From assembly GCA_016987375.1 (NCBI GenBank), contig PJRA01000196.1:2038197-2101855 (forward strand): a stretch of 63,659 bases of DNA, read 5' to 3'. Shown here piece after piece: positions 38,036 through 49,802 of the stretch. The stretch's first letter is position 1. Every line of letters starts with the position of its first letter. The position numbers and the translations under genes are program-made. The notes under the pieces were generated by a model. It was not told the DNA's origin, made no database searches, and saw nothing but the letters and a program-made list of their open reading frames with translations. Source of the stretch: Brachionus koreanus (taxonomy: Eukaryota; Rotifera; Eurotatoria; Ploima; Brachionidae).

Positions 38036-38476
38036 ATGTCTAGTAAAATTTTAAATTCTAAATTTGGTAGATGCTTTCTATTAAACCAAATTAGGACCAA
38101 AACTCATCCAACTCCTGCAAAAGTATCCAGAACTAAATAATAATTTATACCTTCAAAACTGTAGTTTATGATCAAGGTTGAATTTATTCAAGGCAGAAGT
38201 GCAATCGGAAAGCCTGCAGCTTTCGAGCCTGTTCGTTTGGTTATCGAAAAAGGCAAGTCATATTCTTGGTGTTCATGTGGAGCTAGTAAAAAGCAGCCTT
38301 TCTGTGATGGTTCTCATAGAAAATTGAATGAAGTGATTCCGGAGGGTCAAGACAAATTTGCACCCTTGCGTTTTGTTTGTGAAGAAACTCGAACTGTTCA
38401 TTTTTGCATGTGTAAATCATCAAGTAATCGCCCATTTTGTGATGGAACTCATCAGAGATTGACCAAATCTTCTTGA
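38036..38476 (+). CDS. CISD3: CDGSH iron-sulfur domain protein 3-like (mitochondrial)
   Basis: Two exons, 38036-38122 and 38165-38476, flank a 42-nt GT-AG intron and give 132 residues. Two CDGSH-type 2Fe-2S sites are visible: CSCGASKKQPFCDGSH and CMCKSSSNRPFCDGTH, each C-x-C...C-D-G-x-H with the coordinating histidine. Two sites in one chain is the mark of CISD3 (MiNT), a soluble mitochondrial matrix protein in iron-sulfur and redox homeostasis. The first exon supplies a basic, acid-free leader (MSSKILNSKFGRCFLLNQIR), a plausible mitochondrial presequence, which is why I start here and not at the internal ATG 38168. A polyadenylation-like AATAAA is at 38595. Family assignment is secure; the first exon is inferred from phase and composition. 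Confidence 0.9.
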
Positions 38477-39715
38477 GTAATTTAAAAATCGATCAATAAT
38501 TTTAAAAAAAATTGAAATATATTTTTAAATGAAATATTCAAATTGAATATTTTTAATTTTTAAAAATTATTGATTGACTGGTAAAAAAGTCAAAAATAAA
38601 AAGTAAAATTTTAGAAAATATTAGATTATGTTTAAAATTTTTTTGTTAAATTTAAAAACATTATACAATTAACTTTAAAAATTGAACAAAATTTTTTTTG
38701 ATTGATTGATGATATATCAACATAGAAATAATAATAGAATTGTGTCATCTTAAATATCTTATATTCTTTACAAAATTGGCTTTAATTTTTTAAATTATAA
38801 TTTCGTCATTACTCAATTAATCTTTGAAAAGAAATGAAGTAGGCTATTAATATAGAATAAAAAATGCTATAATGATTACTAACCCTGTTTTAAAATTTTA
38901 GATCACTTTTAAAGGATGCAATTTTAACATTGGAATACTTGGGTTTTGTGAAATTTAGTTTAATAGAGCCAAAAGAAAATGCTAAAAATTCTTAAAGCTT
39001 TTATTTTAAAAAAGAAATTAAAACAACAGCAGTGAAATTTTTTTTTTTTGGTCGACAACTTTTTCAGGGACAGCATTAATACGAAGAATATTGTTAAGAA
39101 AAGTTGATATGTAGAATATTATTTCATCACACTTAAAAATCTAACCTGTACAATTCAAAGCTAAAAAAAGACTAGACTTAAATAATCAATTATTTTTGGA
39201 AAAAAAAATTTTTTTAATTATTTATTACACTTTTAAGCATGCATAAAATTAAATTTAAATTTAAATTAAGTTTTTTTTAAATTGCTTCCGTTTCTTTAAA
39301 AACTTTTTTTTCCGCACTTAATTACTTGGATACGCAATTTAAAAGAAGCTTTTTTACAATTACAACGACGATAGATTCTTTCCCATAATGTGATTCTGTA
39401 AATCAACTTTTGACCAAAGTGTAATTAAAATTCTCGCTAAGGAATGAATTAACTCTTGTAATATTTTGTGAAATATTAGAAAAGTGTTTTGAAATCTCTT
39501 GAATCGTAATAACAAGGCTTAATTTTTAGCTTTTTTAAAATTGACTAACTTTCAGATGAAGTGTAGTAGCTGCTTCGTTTTCAATATTTAAATATTTCAT
39601 AATATTTCATATATTTTCATATACTTCAATATTTGTTTGAATTGCAATGTCACTACATTGAATATAATCAAGCATCTAATGAGTTATCTAACGAAAATTA
39701 AGGGATACAATTACT

Positions 39716-39760
39716 AATGGCTTAGATTTTTAAAAAATCTAAGCAAAAATCTGAGCCATT
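39716..39760. repeat. Imperfect hairpin
   Basis: AATGGCTTAGATTTTT (39716-39731) faces AAAAATCTGAGCCATT (39745-39760), pairing over 16 bp with one mismatch. The loop itself repeats the right-arm sequence (AAAAAATCTAAGC). Function unknown. Confidence 0.6.
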
Positions 39761-40149
39761 GGTAAAAATATATATTTTTAAAAAATTGAACCTTTCTTTG
39801 ACGGAACTCATCAGGACGTTTATTACCAACATATAAATTGAGGCTTGTCAATTTTTAAAATATTTTGAATCATAAATCACACTTTACAGTGTGTTTATCG
39901 GCAAAATGAAAAGAATTTTAGATTTTTAAATTTTCCTATTTTCAGATTTTTTGTGCAATATTTCAAACTCTTTAATTTTCATTTTTTTTACCAAATAATT
40001 TAAGTTAATTTTTTTTTATTTTATTATTCATAAAAAATCTAAAAATATGAAAATTTAAAAATGTAAAATTATTTTTGCTTTGTCTGTTAAGGAGATGAAC
40101 TTAGTTTTTATTAAAAAAATTATTAATCTTTAAGTTGAGTATTTTTTTC

Positions 40150-40190
40150 AGTCTTCTGGCGCGATTAGCAGCTAATGCGTTAAGAAGACT
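40150..40190. repeat. Hairpin of about 20 bp
   Basis: AGTCTTCT at the left pairs perfectly with AGAAGACT at the right, and the inner ATTAGC/GCTAAT also pairs around a very short loop, with a small mismatched zone between. It is less A+T-biased than its surroundings. Function unknown. Confidence 0.6.
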
Positions 40191-40524
40191 TAGTAACTTT
40201 TTGTACTATAGTTTGAAGTGTTTGGATTAGATTTTTAAGTGCGTCAAAAACATTGACTCCAAATCATTGAATTTTTCTTCAGTTTATAGTTATCAAAAGA
40301 ATTTCGTATTCTGATAATCTACTTGTATAAGACCAAATCTTGAAAATATTTAAATATTAAATTTTAAACAAATTAATTTATTTCGCTTCTTTTAAATTAT
40401 TAATTTCCTACTTAATAGCAGTTATTTATTAGACAATTTAAATAATCTGAAATAATTTATTATTTTTATAGTTAATTAAAAAAAATTTTTGATAGAAGAT
40501 TTTATTTTTAATTTTTTATTTAAG

Positions 40525-42927
40525 ATGGGTTTTTTATTTGCATGCAAAATATTTCAAAATAGCTCACGACGATCCATTAAACCCTACTATAAATTTCAGC
40601 AGAAAGCATTTTTTTCTTTAAAAAATAAAACAAGATTAACTGCATTGAATTCTATAAAGAAAAAAACTGTAATTGGCCTTTCAGGATTAGTTGTCTCATC
40701 AGGTATTGGATATATTGGATGGAATGAATTTGAAAAATACCAACATATTGAATTTTTGAAGAAAAAAATTAAAGAATTTTTAGACTGTATACAAAATAGT
40801 TTCATTGTGCAATGTGACTCGAATGCCAAACAAAATCGAACAGCTTTTTACGAAGAAACAATTGGGTTAGATGCGAAAAATAAGAAAAAAGAACCATTTG
40901 ACTGGATTGAATTTTTAAAATTAGTGTGGAATGAAAAGTTTTATTTTTTTGCTGCTACTATTGTAAGAGTTTAGAACTTAAATAGGAAAGTAAATTTTTT
41001 AAGAATAAGTTTCTAAGAGTGCTTTCTTGGTAGCAATGCTTAACATTCAGATACCACAAGACTTGGGGAATCTAATAAACAGCGTTTATGACATGCTCAA
41101 ATCCAATGAGACAAACTATGAGTCTTTGTATAAGCCAGCATTTAATTTAATCAAATTGTACATTGCCCAATCTGTATTCACATTTTCCTATATTTACACG
41201 CTTGGAATTATGGGCGAAAACATGGCATCTAATTTAAAGAACAGCCTTTTCAATAAAATTATCAAACAGGACATTTGTTTCTATGATCGGTCGAGATCAG
41301 GTGAACTAATCGATAGATTGACTACAGATATTCAAGAATTTAAAAGTTCTTTCAAATCATGTATTTCACAGGGATTAAAATCGGCCACTCAAATTATAGG
41401 TTGCTGCGTGTCTTTATATATGATATCTCCTAAATTGACCCTTATCACTGGCTTGATTGTGCCGACTGCTATCGCTTTCGGCTCTTTTTTCGGATCATTT
41501 TTAAGAAGATATTCAAGAAAAGCCCAAGCACAAATATCAAAATCCACAGCTGTAGCTGATGAGGCAATCAACAATGTAAGGACTGTGCGAGCTTTTGCAA
41601 TGGAAGACAATGAAGTCGAGTAGTTTTAGTTTTAGATATTTTTTAAGAAACAAATTTTATTTAGTACTGCTAAGGATATTTGCTAATGAAGTAGAAAAAG
41701 CTAGGAAATTAAACATAAAATTAAGTCTTGGAATAGGCATTTTCCAAGGAGTGTCTAATTTGTTTGTTAATGGGATGGTTCTTGGCGTTTTGTATGCTGG
41801 TGGTCAAATGCTAATAAATAATGAAATCAATGCTGGACAAATGATGGCTTATTTGACTGCAACTCAAATGATACAAAGATCCTTTACTCAACTTTCTATT
41901 CTTTTTGGACAAGCGTTACGAGGTATCAGCTCGGGAGCGAGAGTTTTTGAAGTAACCCTTAATTATCATCAATTAATAGTTATTTTTAATTTTTTTCTTT
42001 TTAAAATTTAGTTTTTGAGTCTTCAGCCCAGCATTCCAGTAGATGATGTTGGAGCAAAAATTAAAAATTTAAAAGGAAATATTGAATTCAAAAATGTTTC
42101 ATTTAAATATCCTAATCGAGAGGAAATGGTTGGCTTTATTTGCTTTTGAAAATTTTAGAGTTTTTCAGTCTAATTATTTTTTCAATTTTCAAGAATGTAT
42201 TGGAGAATTTTAATTTAGTAATTAAGCCTGGAGAAATAGTTGCAATTGTGGGTCATAGTGGAAGTGGCAAATCGACAGTTTGTTCTCTTTTAGAAAGATT
42301 TTATGACATAAATGACGGAAATATCTCAATTGATGGTGTTGACATAAATGAACTAAGTCCATATTGGCTTAGAAGACAAGCTATTGGATACATAAGTCAA
42401 GTAAATTAGTTAAGAAATGTAAGGAATTAAGAAACTAAGCTATAGATTTAAAGGAACCGATTTTGTTTGCAACTTCGATAAGTGAAAATATCAGATATGG
42501 AAAGCCAGATGCTACTGATGACGAAGTAATTGAAGCGGCTAAATTAGCCAACGCTCATGATTTTATATCAAGCTTTCCGAAGCAGTATGACACAGTGATT
42601 GGTGAGAGGGGAACAACATTATCTGGTGGACAAAAACAACGAATAGCAATTACAAGAGCCTTGTTAAAAAATCCTAAAATTTTGATACTTGATGAGGCAA
42701 CAAGTGCACTTGATTCAAAATCAGAAAGACTTGTACAAGAAACAATAAATAATGTTATCAAAGGCCATACGGTTATAATTGTTGCACATCGTTTGAGTAC
42801 AATTCAAAAAGCAGATAAAATTGTGGTGATGCATAATGGAAAAATAATAGAAATCGGAAATCATAAACAACTAATGGAAAGTAAAGGGCATTATTATAAT
42901 CTTTTTAATTTGCAATCTTTAAGATAA
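40525..42927 (+). CDS. ABCB8: Mitochondrial half-ABC transporter ABCB8
   Basis: Six exons, 40525-40962, 41018-41619, 41675-41951, 42012-42128, 42194-42400 and 42454-42927, make 704 residues (human 735). ABCB8 is an inner-membrane half transporter linked to mitochondrial iron handling and the ATP-sensitive potassium channel complex. The basic N-terminus fits a matrix-targeting leader. The first membrane segment spans the exon 1/2 junction ([18 protein letters not shown]); [18 protein letters not shown] is the family coupling region. ATPase motifs: Walker [10 protein letters not shown] (498-506), Q-loop YISQ, signature LSGGQ (603-607), Walker [10 protein letters not shown] and H-loop AHR (H659). 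The join [18 protein letters not shown] matches ABCB8 without gaps. Introns are 50 to 65 nt. The exon 4 donor (GTTGGC) is weak. AATAAA lies at 42956. Confidence 0.93.
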
Positions 42928-44999
42928 ATTTTATTAAAATGATTAAAAATTTTGAAATAAATAAAATTAATTTTTAAAAAAATTCAATTAGAATGGGTAT
43001 TTGAAAAAAAATCATCTCTAAAAGCAGTTATAAAATGTCACAGTTAAAATTTAATTTACACTAGAAAGCCTGGCTGATTAATAAAAATTTCAAATTTAGT
43101 TATGAAGACAAATTAAATATTTTTTTTGAAAAATAATTAAAATTTTTTAGGAATTAAAAAAAGATATTTAGTTTTTAAAAGCTATTTTAAATTTTTAGGT
43201 TTTCCCTAATTTTTGGACCCGGACTCAGGGAAACGGACCCGGTTTTAAAGTTTTAGATCAGCAAAAATGGAGTATGTATAACTATAAAATTTAGCTTAGA
43301 AATTGAAATTAATAGTTAAAGCTTACTCATTTAAAATGTAAATGTAAGAATCAAACGAAATTCAATAAGATTTGATGTGTTATTGATATTTTTAAAATGA
43401 CGCTTTATGAAAATGTTCTTTCTTGTATAGAGAATCTTTTTAAAGCTTTTTATTAATTCTCATATGTTCATTTTTTTTTTTCTGAACCTCTTTTTTCATG
43501 CATTCAAATAGTTTTTGCAAGGAGAAAATTGCAACTTTCTTATAAGATAAATTTAAAATTTTTAAAAAGATATTGATATTCAAATAACAAAAAATTTAGT
43601 CCGTAATTAAGTACTTTTAGTCAAATCCGGAGTCCGGGTTAAAGGAAATGTAAGTCCATGTCCGTAAATTAGGTTCAGAAAGTCCGGGTCCGTTTTCCAG
43701 AGTCCTGGTTGGGAAATTAGGGACAGTCAAAGTTTTATTTCTATCAAAAAATAATTAAGTTTCAATTAAAAAAAGTTAAAAAAAATCCTCGGGCTTTCTT
43801 AGGTGTTAAGATAATATTAATTTCTAATAGTCATAGTTTTTCAAGTTAAAGTGCTTTAGTGTTTCAAGATTAGGATTGAGCATTATCGAGATAATAGAGT
43901 AAATAGGATTACTCTATTACACGTTTGATTAAGATTTTAACAAATTTAATTTTGATCTACTAGATTTTTCTCAGTTTTTATCTCTATTTGACCAAAATAG
44001 TTTTAGTCGTTTTAGTGAGTTTTTACCAGGGTTTTTTTTTCAATGCAATATCAGGGGGGACAATATGCTAGATCAAATAAAAAAATATGCAACCCAACTT
44101 ATTATTAAATGCAAGTGAATTTATGTAAAATAATACAAATATAGATTATAAAACGCAAATTAATGCAACATATGTGTTTTTTATATCAAAATTTATTTTT
44201 ATATAAATAAAACTTTATTTTCAGCAAATGTACAATTTATCTTATAAAAAACCAATCACTTAGTTCGAAAATTGGACTATTTTCTTCGCTTACTTCGTTA
44301 AAAACCGGTTCATTTTCACTTTTTTTACAATTTTAGTTATTTAATTGATTGAGTCCTCGATTAAATAAATAAGACTGATTTTATTTAAAATAAAAACATA
44401 AACTAATCTTAAGTAAAAAATGAGTTCAAAAAGCCAAAGTGTTATAAATACAGTCTTTCTGGATTGAATTAGTTACAGTGATACAAGCGATGGTGAAAAT
44501 GATCGAAAAAAAGCTAAAAGAAAACAATTCGATATAGATATATATTAATAAAAACACTTGAAACAGAAGAATTTCGGGCTAAATGGTAGAAAATTCCTGT
44601 TCAGATGGTCAAAAAGATTATTATCGATGTAAATTATCAAAATTCCGCGAAAAAAAAATATATTTGTATTATTTGAGAGACAGTCTCAAAGTAAAGTTTT
44701 ATTATTATTATTTATTATGTTCAAGCCTCATAGTAAAAAATAAGAAAAAAAATAAGAAATAAAAAAAGTTAAATTAGTTCGATGTCGAATTATAAATACC
44801 AATTTAAGTATAAATATTAAGAAAAAGTATAAAAAGATTTACGTCGCAATAAATTATGAAATTATGATAAATTTTATAATAAAACAAATTATGTAAAAAG
44901 CTCTATTTTTAAAAAATCATTTAAAATTTTAAACAAATAAAGATAATCGAATTTTTGTGAAATTTTTTCTTCTATTATTGATAGTGTAAAGTTAATCGA
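42928..44999. other. Repeat-bearing intergenic sequence
   Basis: Holds the foldback element at 43201-43725 and otherwise A+T-rich DNA. At 44420-44690 a broken reading (MSSKSQSV..., SDTSDGENDRKKAKRK...) may be the relic of a transposase or other gene, but it is too damaged to name. Confidence 0.45.
43201..43725. repeat. Foldback element with about 42-bp terminal inverted repeats
   Basis: The left arm 43201-43242 (TTTCCCTAATTTTTGGACCC...) is the reverse complement of 43682-43725 at roughly 80 percent of positions. Both arms share CGGACCCGG and ACCCGGACT/CAGGACTCTGG blocks that are GC-rich for this window. The interior of about 440 bp has further GTCCGGGT motifs near the right arm (43624-43690) and no coding capacity. 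A clear target duplication was not found. Probably a non-autonomous DNA transposon. Confidence 0.7.
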
Positions 45000-45800
45000 G
45001 TCAACCAAGCCACGATTTTTCTAAGAATGTATGTGTTCAATCAATTCTATCGCTGTTCTTGGATCAAAATCAGTAAAACTTATATATATTTTTTTTCTAA
45101 ATTCGACAATTGCTTGCACACGGAATTGTTTTTTTGATCATAAATTTCATAATGAACCCTTAAGTAGGTTAAGAGACTAAAAGAAGTGCTTCTTTGTTAA
45201 ATCTGTTTTAGGAAGAATATCTTGTGTTTTTGATAAATTTGTTCTACTTTTTCAATACGCAGTGACTCTAAAATAATTATTTATAAAATTTTTTTTTTGT
45301 TTGTTTGAATCTCTCGCATAACCAACTTCGATGGACATTGGACCTCACCTTTATTGGAGATAAGAAGCTCTGTATGTCTAAAAATAGACTGGAATATTGT
45401 TTGTATAGAAATGAGACAAGTTTGAAACTACTTTATTTGGGTTTACAACCCAATCCATAGAGAACGTACAAACTTTATTCAACATTTTTCCACTTTTCTT
45501 CAATAAAGTTATTGACATATTTTGAATCACCAATTGGTAGGCCTAGATACTCAACACTTTTAACGAAAGGTATTTCTTTACCATTGACTGATAATTTTTG
45601 TTCATTACTAACATTGCTTTTTTGTATTAATAGTGCCATAGATTTGTCAGGATTGAAATCAATTTTCCAGGCTATTGAATAATTCGAGCAAATTTCTAGT
45701 AGTTTTTGACACTGGCCAAAAGAGGGCGCAAGTATAACGATGTCGTCACAGTATGCTAATATCGAGAGGTTATACCATTAATCGAGGCACCAATATTTAA
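45000..45800 (-). mobile_element. LINE reverse transcriptase fragment with YCDD box
   Basis: The minus strand reads AYCDDIVILAPSFGQCQKLL, then NYSIAWKIDFNPDKS, KSVEYLGLPIG and NNFIEEKWKNV: a LINE reverse transcriptase from the catalytic box (YCDD in place of YADD) into the thumb. Downstream it continues, with stops and frameshifts, through GLGCKPK...SFLYKQY and further C-terminal-like pieces down to about 45000. The block GCKPK...FLYKQ also occurs at 59730-60135, so both come from one family. The copy is defective. Confidence 0.78.
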
Positions 45801-45962
45801 ATTGGAGCATTCGTTAAAAAGTTCGTAATTAAATAATTAAACAAATAAGGAAACAAGATACCCAGGAAAAATATTTAAATTAGAAATTTACTCATCAAAG
45901 CCAATCTTATTTAAAGATAAGCCAAATTGATGCACTCTTCACTGTAGTAGCCAATATATTAG

Positions 45963-46109
45963 NNNNNNNNNNNNNNNNNNNNNNNNNNNNNNNNNNNNNN
46001 NNNNNNNNNNNNNNNNNNNNNNNNNNNNNNNNNNNNNNNNNNNNNNNNNNNNNNNNNNNNNNNNNNNNNNNNNNNNNNNNNNNNNNNNNNNNNNNNNNNN
46101 NNNNNNNNN
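45963..46109. other. Assembly gap (147 N)
   Basis: Unknown bases immediately after a partial satellite unit, so the gap probably marks unresolved copies of the repeat. Confidence 0.99.
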
Positions 46110-46130
46110 AAAAAACTAAAAACAATACTT

Positions 46131-46945
46131 TCCCTCAGCCTGTTCTACTTTTCTAACTCTTGCCGTGAAAGAGTTAACTGCTGTCTTTATTGCATTCATT
46201 TCATTAATTGGAACGTTATTCATTGCTTTTTTTATTTAATCTCCAAAAGTCTCAATATCTGTGTATTTTGAGCAATTCATCCACGGTATTCGTAACTACG
46301 GTTTTCCAATAATAATAATCATAAGGATTAAGATCAGGAGAATTTGGTGGCCAATTATTTTTATAAATGAATTAATGCAAGTTATTTTCACAATATTTTT
46401 GACATTCTATTGCAGTCTGTGGTTTGCCTCTATCTTGTTGAAAATCCAAATAACTTCCGACCTTGTCTTTTTGCAAAAATTTATTCTTCTCAGATAGTAC
46501 TTAGAATCTATTGTATCTCCTTTTAATTTAAATTAAATTAAAATTTAATATTTAAATTAAAAATAATTTATGTTTTAAAAACCTGCGTTAACAAAATAAG
46601 GATCAGTAGCTCCGTTTTCAGTCAAACCAATCCATACCATTATTAATAATGGATACTTATTTACGCCATACAAGCCTATATCAATTAAAAAAATTATTAC
46701 AATCGATAATTTATGAAACATAGATTTTTCTAAAATTACTTCCATTTTTATCGGATTCGTCTCTAAAAAAGGCGTATACTGTATCATTCTGCTTGTTAAG
46801 ACCACCATCTACTGTGAAAATCTTTTCATCTGAAAACATTATAAGATTATTAAATTCAGTTGAACGTTTTTTTCTCCAAAACCGAGCAGATTGTAATAGT
46901 TTAGATAAATGGCTTTTGGTAAAAAATTGAATCTTCCTTTTTTTA
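46131..46945 (-). pseudogene. Mariner-like (DD37D type) transposase pseudogene
   Basis: The minus strand gives, in order, KSHLSKLLQSARFWRKK, FSDEKIFTVDGG (first catalytic Asp), PLLIMVWIGLTENGATDPYF, FQQDRGKPQT (second Asp) and NNWPPNSPDLNPYDYYYW (third Asp), then a C-terminal IKKAMNNVPINEMNAIKTAV. Counting the interrupting stop as one residue, 37 residues separate the last two aspartates, the spacing of the maT branch of the Tc1/mariner superfamily. Several frameshifts and stops, including a TAA near 46370, and an A+T-rich insertion around 46500-46560 make it dead. It sits inside the satellite array. Confidence 0.82.
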
Positions 46946-48123
46946 TAAGCTTTATATTATTTTCAAATAAAAACATGTAGAAGAATTTTTGAAAATTTCT
47001 TTTTTATTTTATTTATAAGGCTACTACTCTGCTTCAATTCAAAGCAATATCTTATTTAAAGATAAGCCAAATTGATGCAATCTTCACTGTAGTAGCCAAT
47101 AAATTAGATATATTGGAAAAGATACATACTTCGTATATTCATTCAAATACCGACATCTTTTTAAAATTTTATTAAAGAATATTTGATTTAGAAAATTATT
47201 TTCAAATTAAAACATTTGGAAGGATTTTTGAAAATTTCTTTTTTATTTTATTTATAAAGCTACTACTCTGCTTCAATTCAAAGCCAATCTTATTTAAAGA
47301 CAAGCCAAATTGATGCACTCTTCACTGTAGTAGCCAATATATTAGATATATTTTAAAAGATACATACTTCGTATATTATTAATAATATTAATTAGTAAAG
47401 AATTTGAACAATTCAGCATCTATTTATAGCAAAAAGAATATATTTTAAAAGCGAGTTTCACTAAAAAATAACAATAATATTGTTCAAAAACAGAAATCTT
47501 TTTATAATTTTATTAAAGAATATTTGATTTAGAAATTTATTTTCAAATTAAAACATTTGGAAGGATTTTTGAAAATTTCTTTTTTATTTTATTTATAAGG
47601 CTACTACTCTGCTTCAATTCAAAGCCAATCTTATTTAAAGACAAGCCAAATTGATGCACTCTTCACTGTAGTAGCCAATATATTAGATATATTGTAAAAG
47701 ATACATACTTCGTATATTATTAAAAATATTAATTAGTAAAGAATTTGAACAATTCAGCATCTATTTATAGCAAAAAGAATATATTTTAAAAGCGAGTTTC
47801 ACTAAAAAATAACAAAAAAAATATTCAAATACCGACATCTTTATAAAATTTTATTGAAGAATATTTGAATTAGAAATTTATTTTTAAATTAAAACATGTA
47901 AAAGTATTGTTTAAAATTTCTTTTTAATTTTTTTATAAAGCTACTACTCTGCTTCAATTCAAAGCCAATCTTATTTAAAGATAAGCCAAATTGATGCACT
48001 CTTCACTGTAGTAGCCAATATATTAGATATTTTGTAAAAGATACATACTTCGTATATTATTAAAAATATTAATTAGTAAAGAACTTGATCAATTCAGCAT
48101 CTATTTATAGCAAAAAGAATATA

Positions 48124-49802
48124 CAGTTCTACTCAAAAGTTTAAGACATTCATTTTTTTAGCTTATTTTGATGATTATTAGTCTTATAAAAGACAAATGA
48201 ATATTTTTATCCAGCTGATTTTTTTTAATCAAATTAATTAAATCAAAGTAAAAAAAAAATATTAGAATTGCATTCATTCATCTATTTTTTTATTTTTCAA
48301 ATTTGCGAGAGAAGCTAAACTAACAAAAAAAACAAAAAAAAATTGTCCAATAAATATAAGACATTGACTTTTTCGACTTTAAGCTTCTGTTTTAAATCAT
48401 ATTCAACAGTCCTTTTTATGTTTTTAATAATTACTAAGCTATTTTTGAAGTCTATAAATATGTTTTTAAAAAAAAAATTATTCATTTGATTCAACAAGCG
48501 TGTTAGAAATAAAAATTTACAAAATGGGGAAAAAATCAATCACTGACGAAACCAAGTGGCTGATTGTCAGTTATTATAAGCAAAAGCACAATTTCTCTAC
48601 AATAGCTCGCCTATGTAAAGTTTCTCGAACATGTGTTCGAACAACACTAACAAATTACGTCAAGTTTGGAACGATAAAAAACCGGCATCGTTCTGGTCGG
48701 CAACGGATTTCGTCTTTGCGAGACGATAGAGTCCTGTATAAAATGGCGAGAGCTGATCCAAAACTGTCACTTAGAAATTTGAAAGCTAAACTGTTATCAT
48801 ACGGCTCGAAAATCAGGAGTACTTCAACAATATCACGAAGGCTTTTGGAGTTTGGCTTAAACTCTTATGATGCTACTAAGAAGCCTCTTCTTTCTGATCG
48901 AGATAGGCGAGCTAGAGTGAGATGGTGCAAAAAATTTGTGAACTGGTCTTATGATGAGTGGTCAAAAGTAATTTTCAGTGACGAGTTTAACATTCAATTG
49001 ATTAATAGAAAAACCAAAGTCAAAGTAAGACGGCTAAACTCAGAAAAGTACTCAACTCGATTCATTCAACCTAGAGTTCAAGCTGGTGGTGGCTCAGTAG
49101 GAATATGGGGGTGCTTTTCTGCGAGTGGTATTGGACTAAATAAAATGTACAGTAACAGAATGAATCAATATTCTTATCTCGATGTTCTTGAAAACCGACT
49201 AATTCCCTCGAGAGATTTACTGATCAAAGACCATGATGATTGGTATTACCAGCAAGACAACGCGCCATGTCATAAGGCCGGTTCAATCACTAAATGGTTT
49301 AGTGAAAATTCAATCTCTGTCATCTTATGGCCAGTTAGAAGTCCGGACTTGAATCCAATAGAGAATATTTGGGCCATAATTGATCAAAAACTGTCTAATC
49401 ATACTATACCTAATCTAGCCGAGTTAGAACGCTTAGTAAATAAATATTGGAACGAAGTAGGGGTTGAATAGTGCGCAAAATTAGTCGAGTCGATGCCAAA
49501 TAGGATTAAAGAATGTCTAAAAGCCGGTGGGGGTTGTTTTAAGTATTAAGTTTTAGACTGTCTTATATTTATTGGACATTTTAAGAAGAAAGTTTTTTTA
49601 CGCCGCAAAGTTTAATTGTAAATATTTCCTGTTATAGATAATATTTTTTTTCTACTTTATTTTTTTAATTAATAGCCAAAGGTCTAATTTTGTAAATAAA
49701 ATATTATAATTAAGTCAAATTTTTTTTATTTGTCTAATTTTTTTATTCATATTAAATTAGTCGTAAAAAAGAACATGTGTCTTAAACTTATGAGAAGAAC
49801 TG
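48124..49802 (+). mobile_element. Tc1-family transposon with IR/DR ends
   Basis: A 1679-bp element begins CAGTTCTACTCAAAAGTTTA, and its reverse complement begins CAGTTCTTCTCATAAGTTTA. It is flanked by TA on both sides. Inside lies a second, perfect 20-bp inverted pair: TGTCCAATAAATATAAGACA at 48344-48363 and its complement at 49559-49578. The sequence TAAGACATT occurs at both outer and inner sites, the IR/DR arrangement of Tc1-like elements. Neighbouring satellite units preserve the uninterrupted site (GAATATATTTTAAAAG), so the insertion boundaries are exact. It carries one transposase gene. Confidence 0.95.
48524..49471 (+). CDS. Tc1 transposase, C-terminally truncated by a stop codon
   Basis: The frame from ATG 48524 encodes 315 residues. 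The N-terminal half is a paired-type helix-turn-helix DNA-binding region (TKWLIVSYYKQKHNFSTIAR, then GRQRISSLRDDR). The catalytic triad is complete: FSDEFN, QQDNAPCH and NPIENIW, with 34 residues between the second Asp and the Glu (DD34E). A TAG at 49469-49471 ends the protein, yet the same frame continues with typical Tc1 C-terminal sequence (KLVESMPNRIKECLKAGGG) to TAA at 49547-49549, so about 25 residues are lost. The catalytic core is intact; whether the shortened protein still works is unknown. I start at 48524 because upstream codons offer no better ATG. Confidence 0.93.
   Translation: MGKKSITDETKWLIVSYYKQKHNFSTIARLCKVSRTCVRTTLTNYVKFGTIKNRHRSGRQRISSLRDDRVLYKMARADPKLSLRNLKAKLLSYGSKIRSTSTISRRLLEFGLNSYDATKKPLLSDRDRRARVRWCKKFVNWSYDEWSKVIFSDEFNIQLINRKTKVKVRRLNSEKYSTRFIQPRVQAGGGSVGIWGCFSASGIGLNKMYSNRMNQYSYLDVLENRLIPSRDLLIKDHDDWYYQQDNAPCHKAGSITKWFSENSISVILWPVRSPDLNPIENIWAIIDQKLSNHTIPNLAELERLVNKYWNEVGVE

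Larger units (their letters stand above)
38477..40524. other. Intergenic sequence with two strong hairpins
   Basis: A+T-rich stretch without recognised genes. Two palindromes stand out and are listed separately (39716-39760 and 40150-40190). A splice-acceptor-like TTTAAG directly precedes the ABCB8 start codon. Confidence 0.5.
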
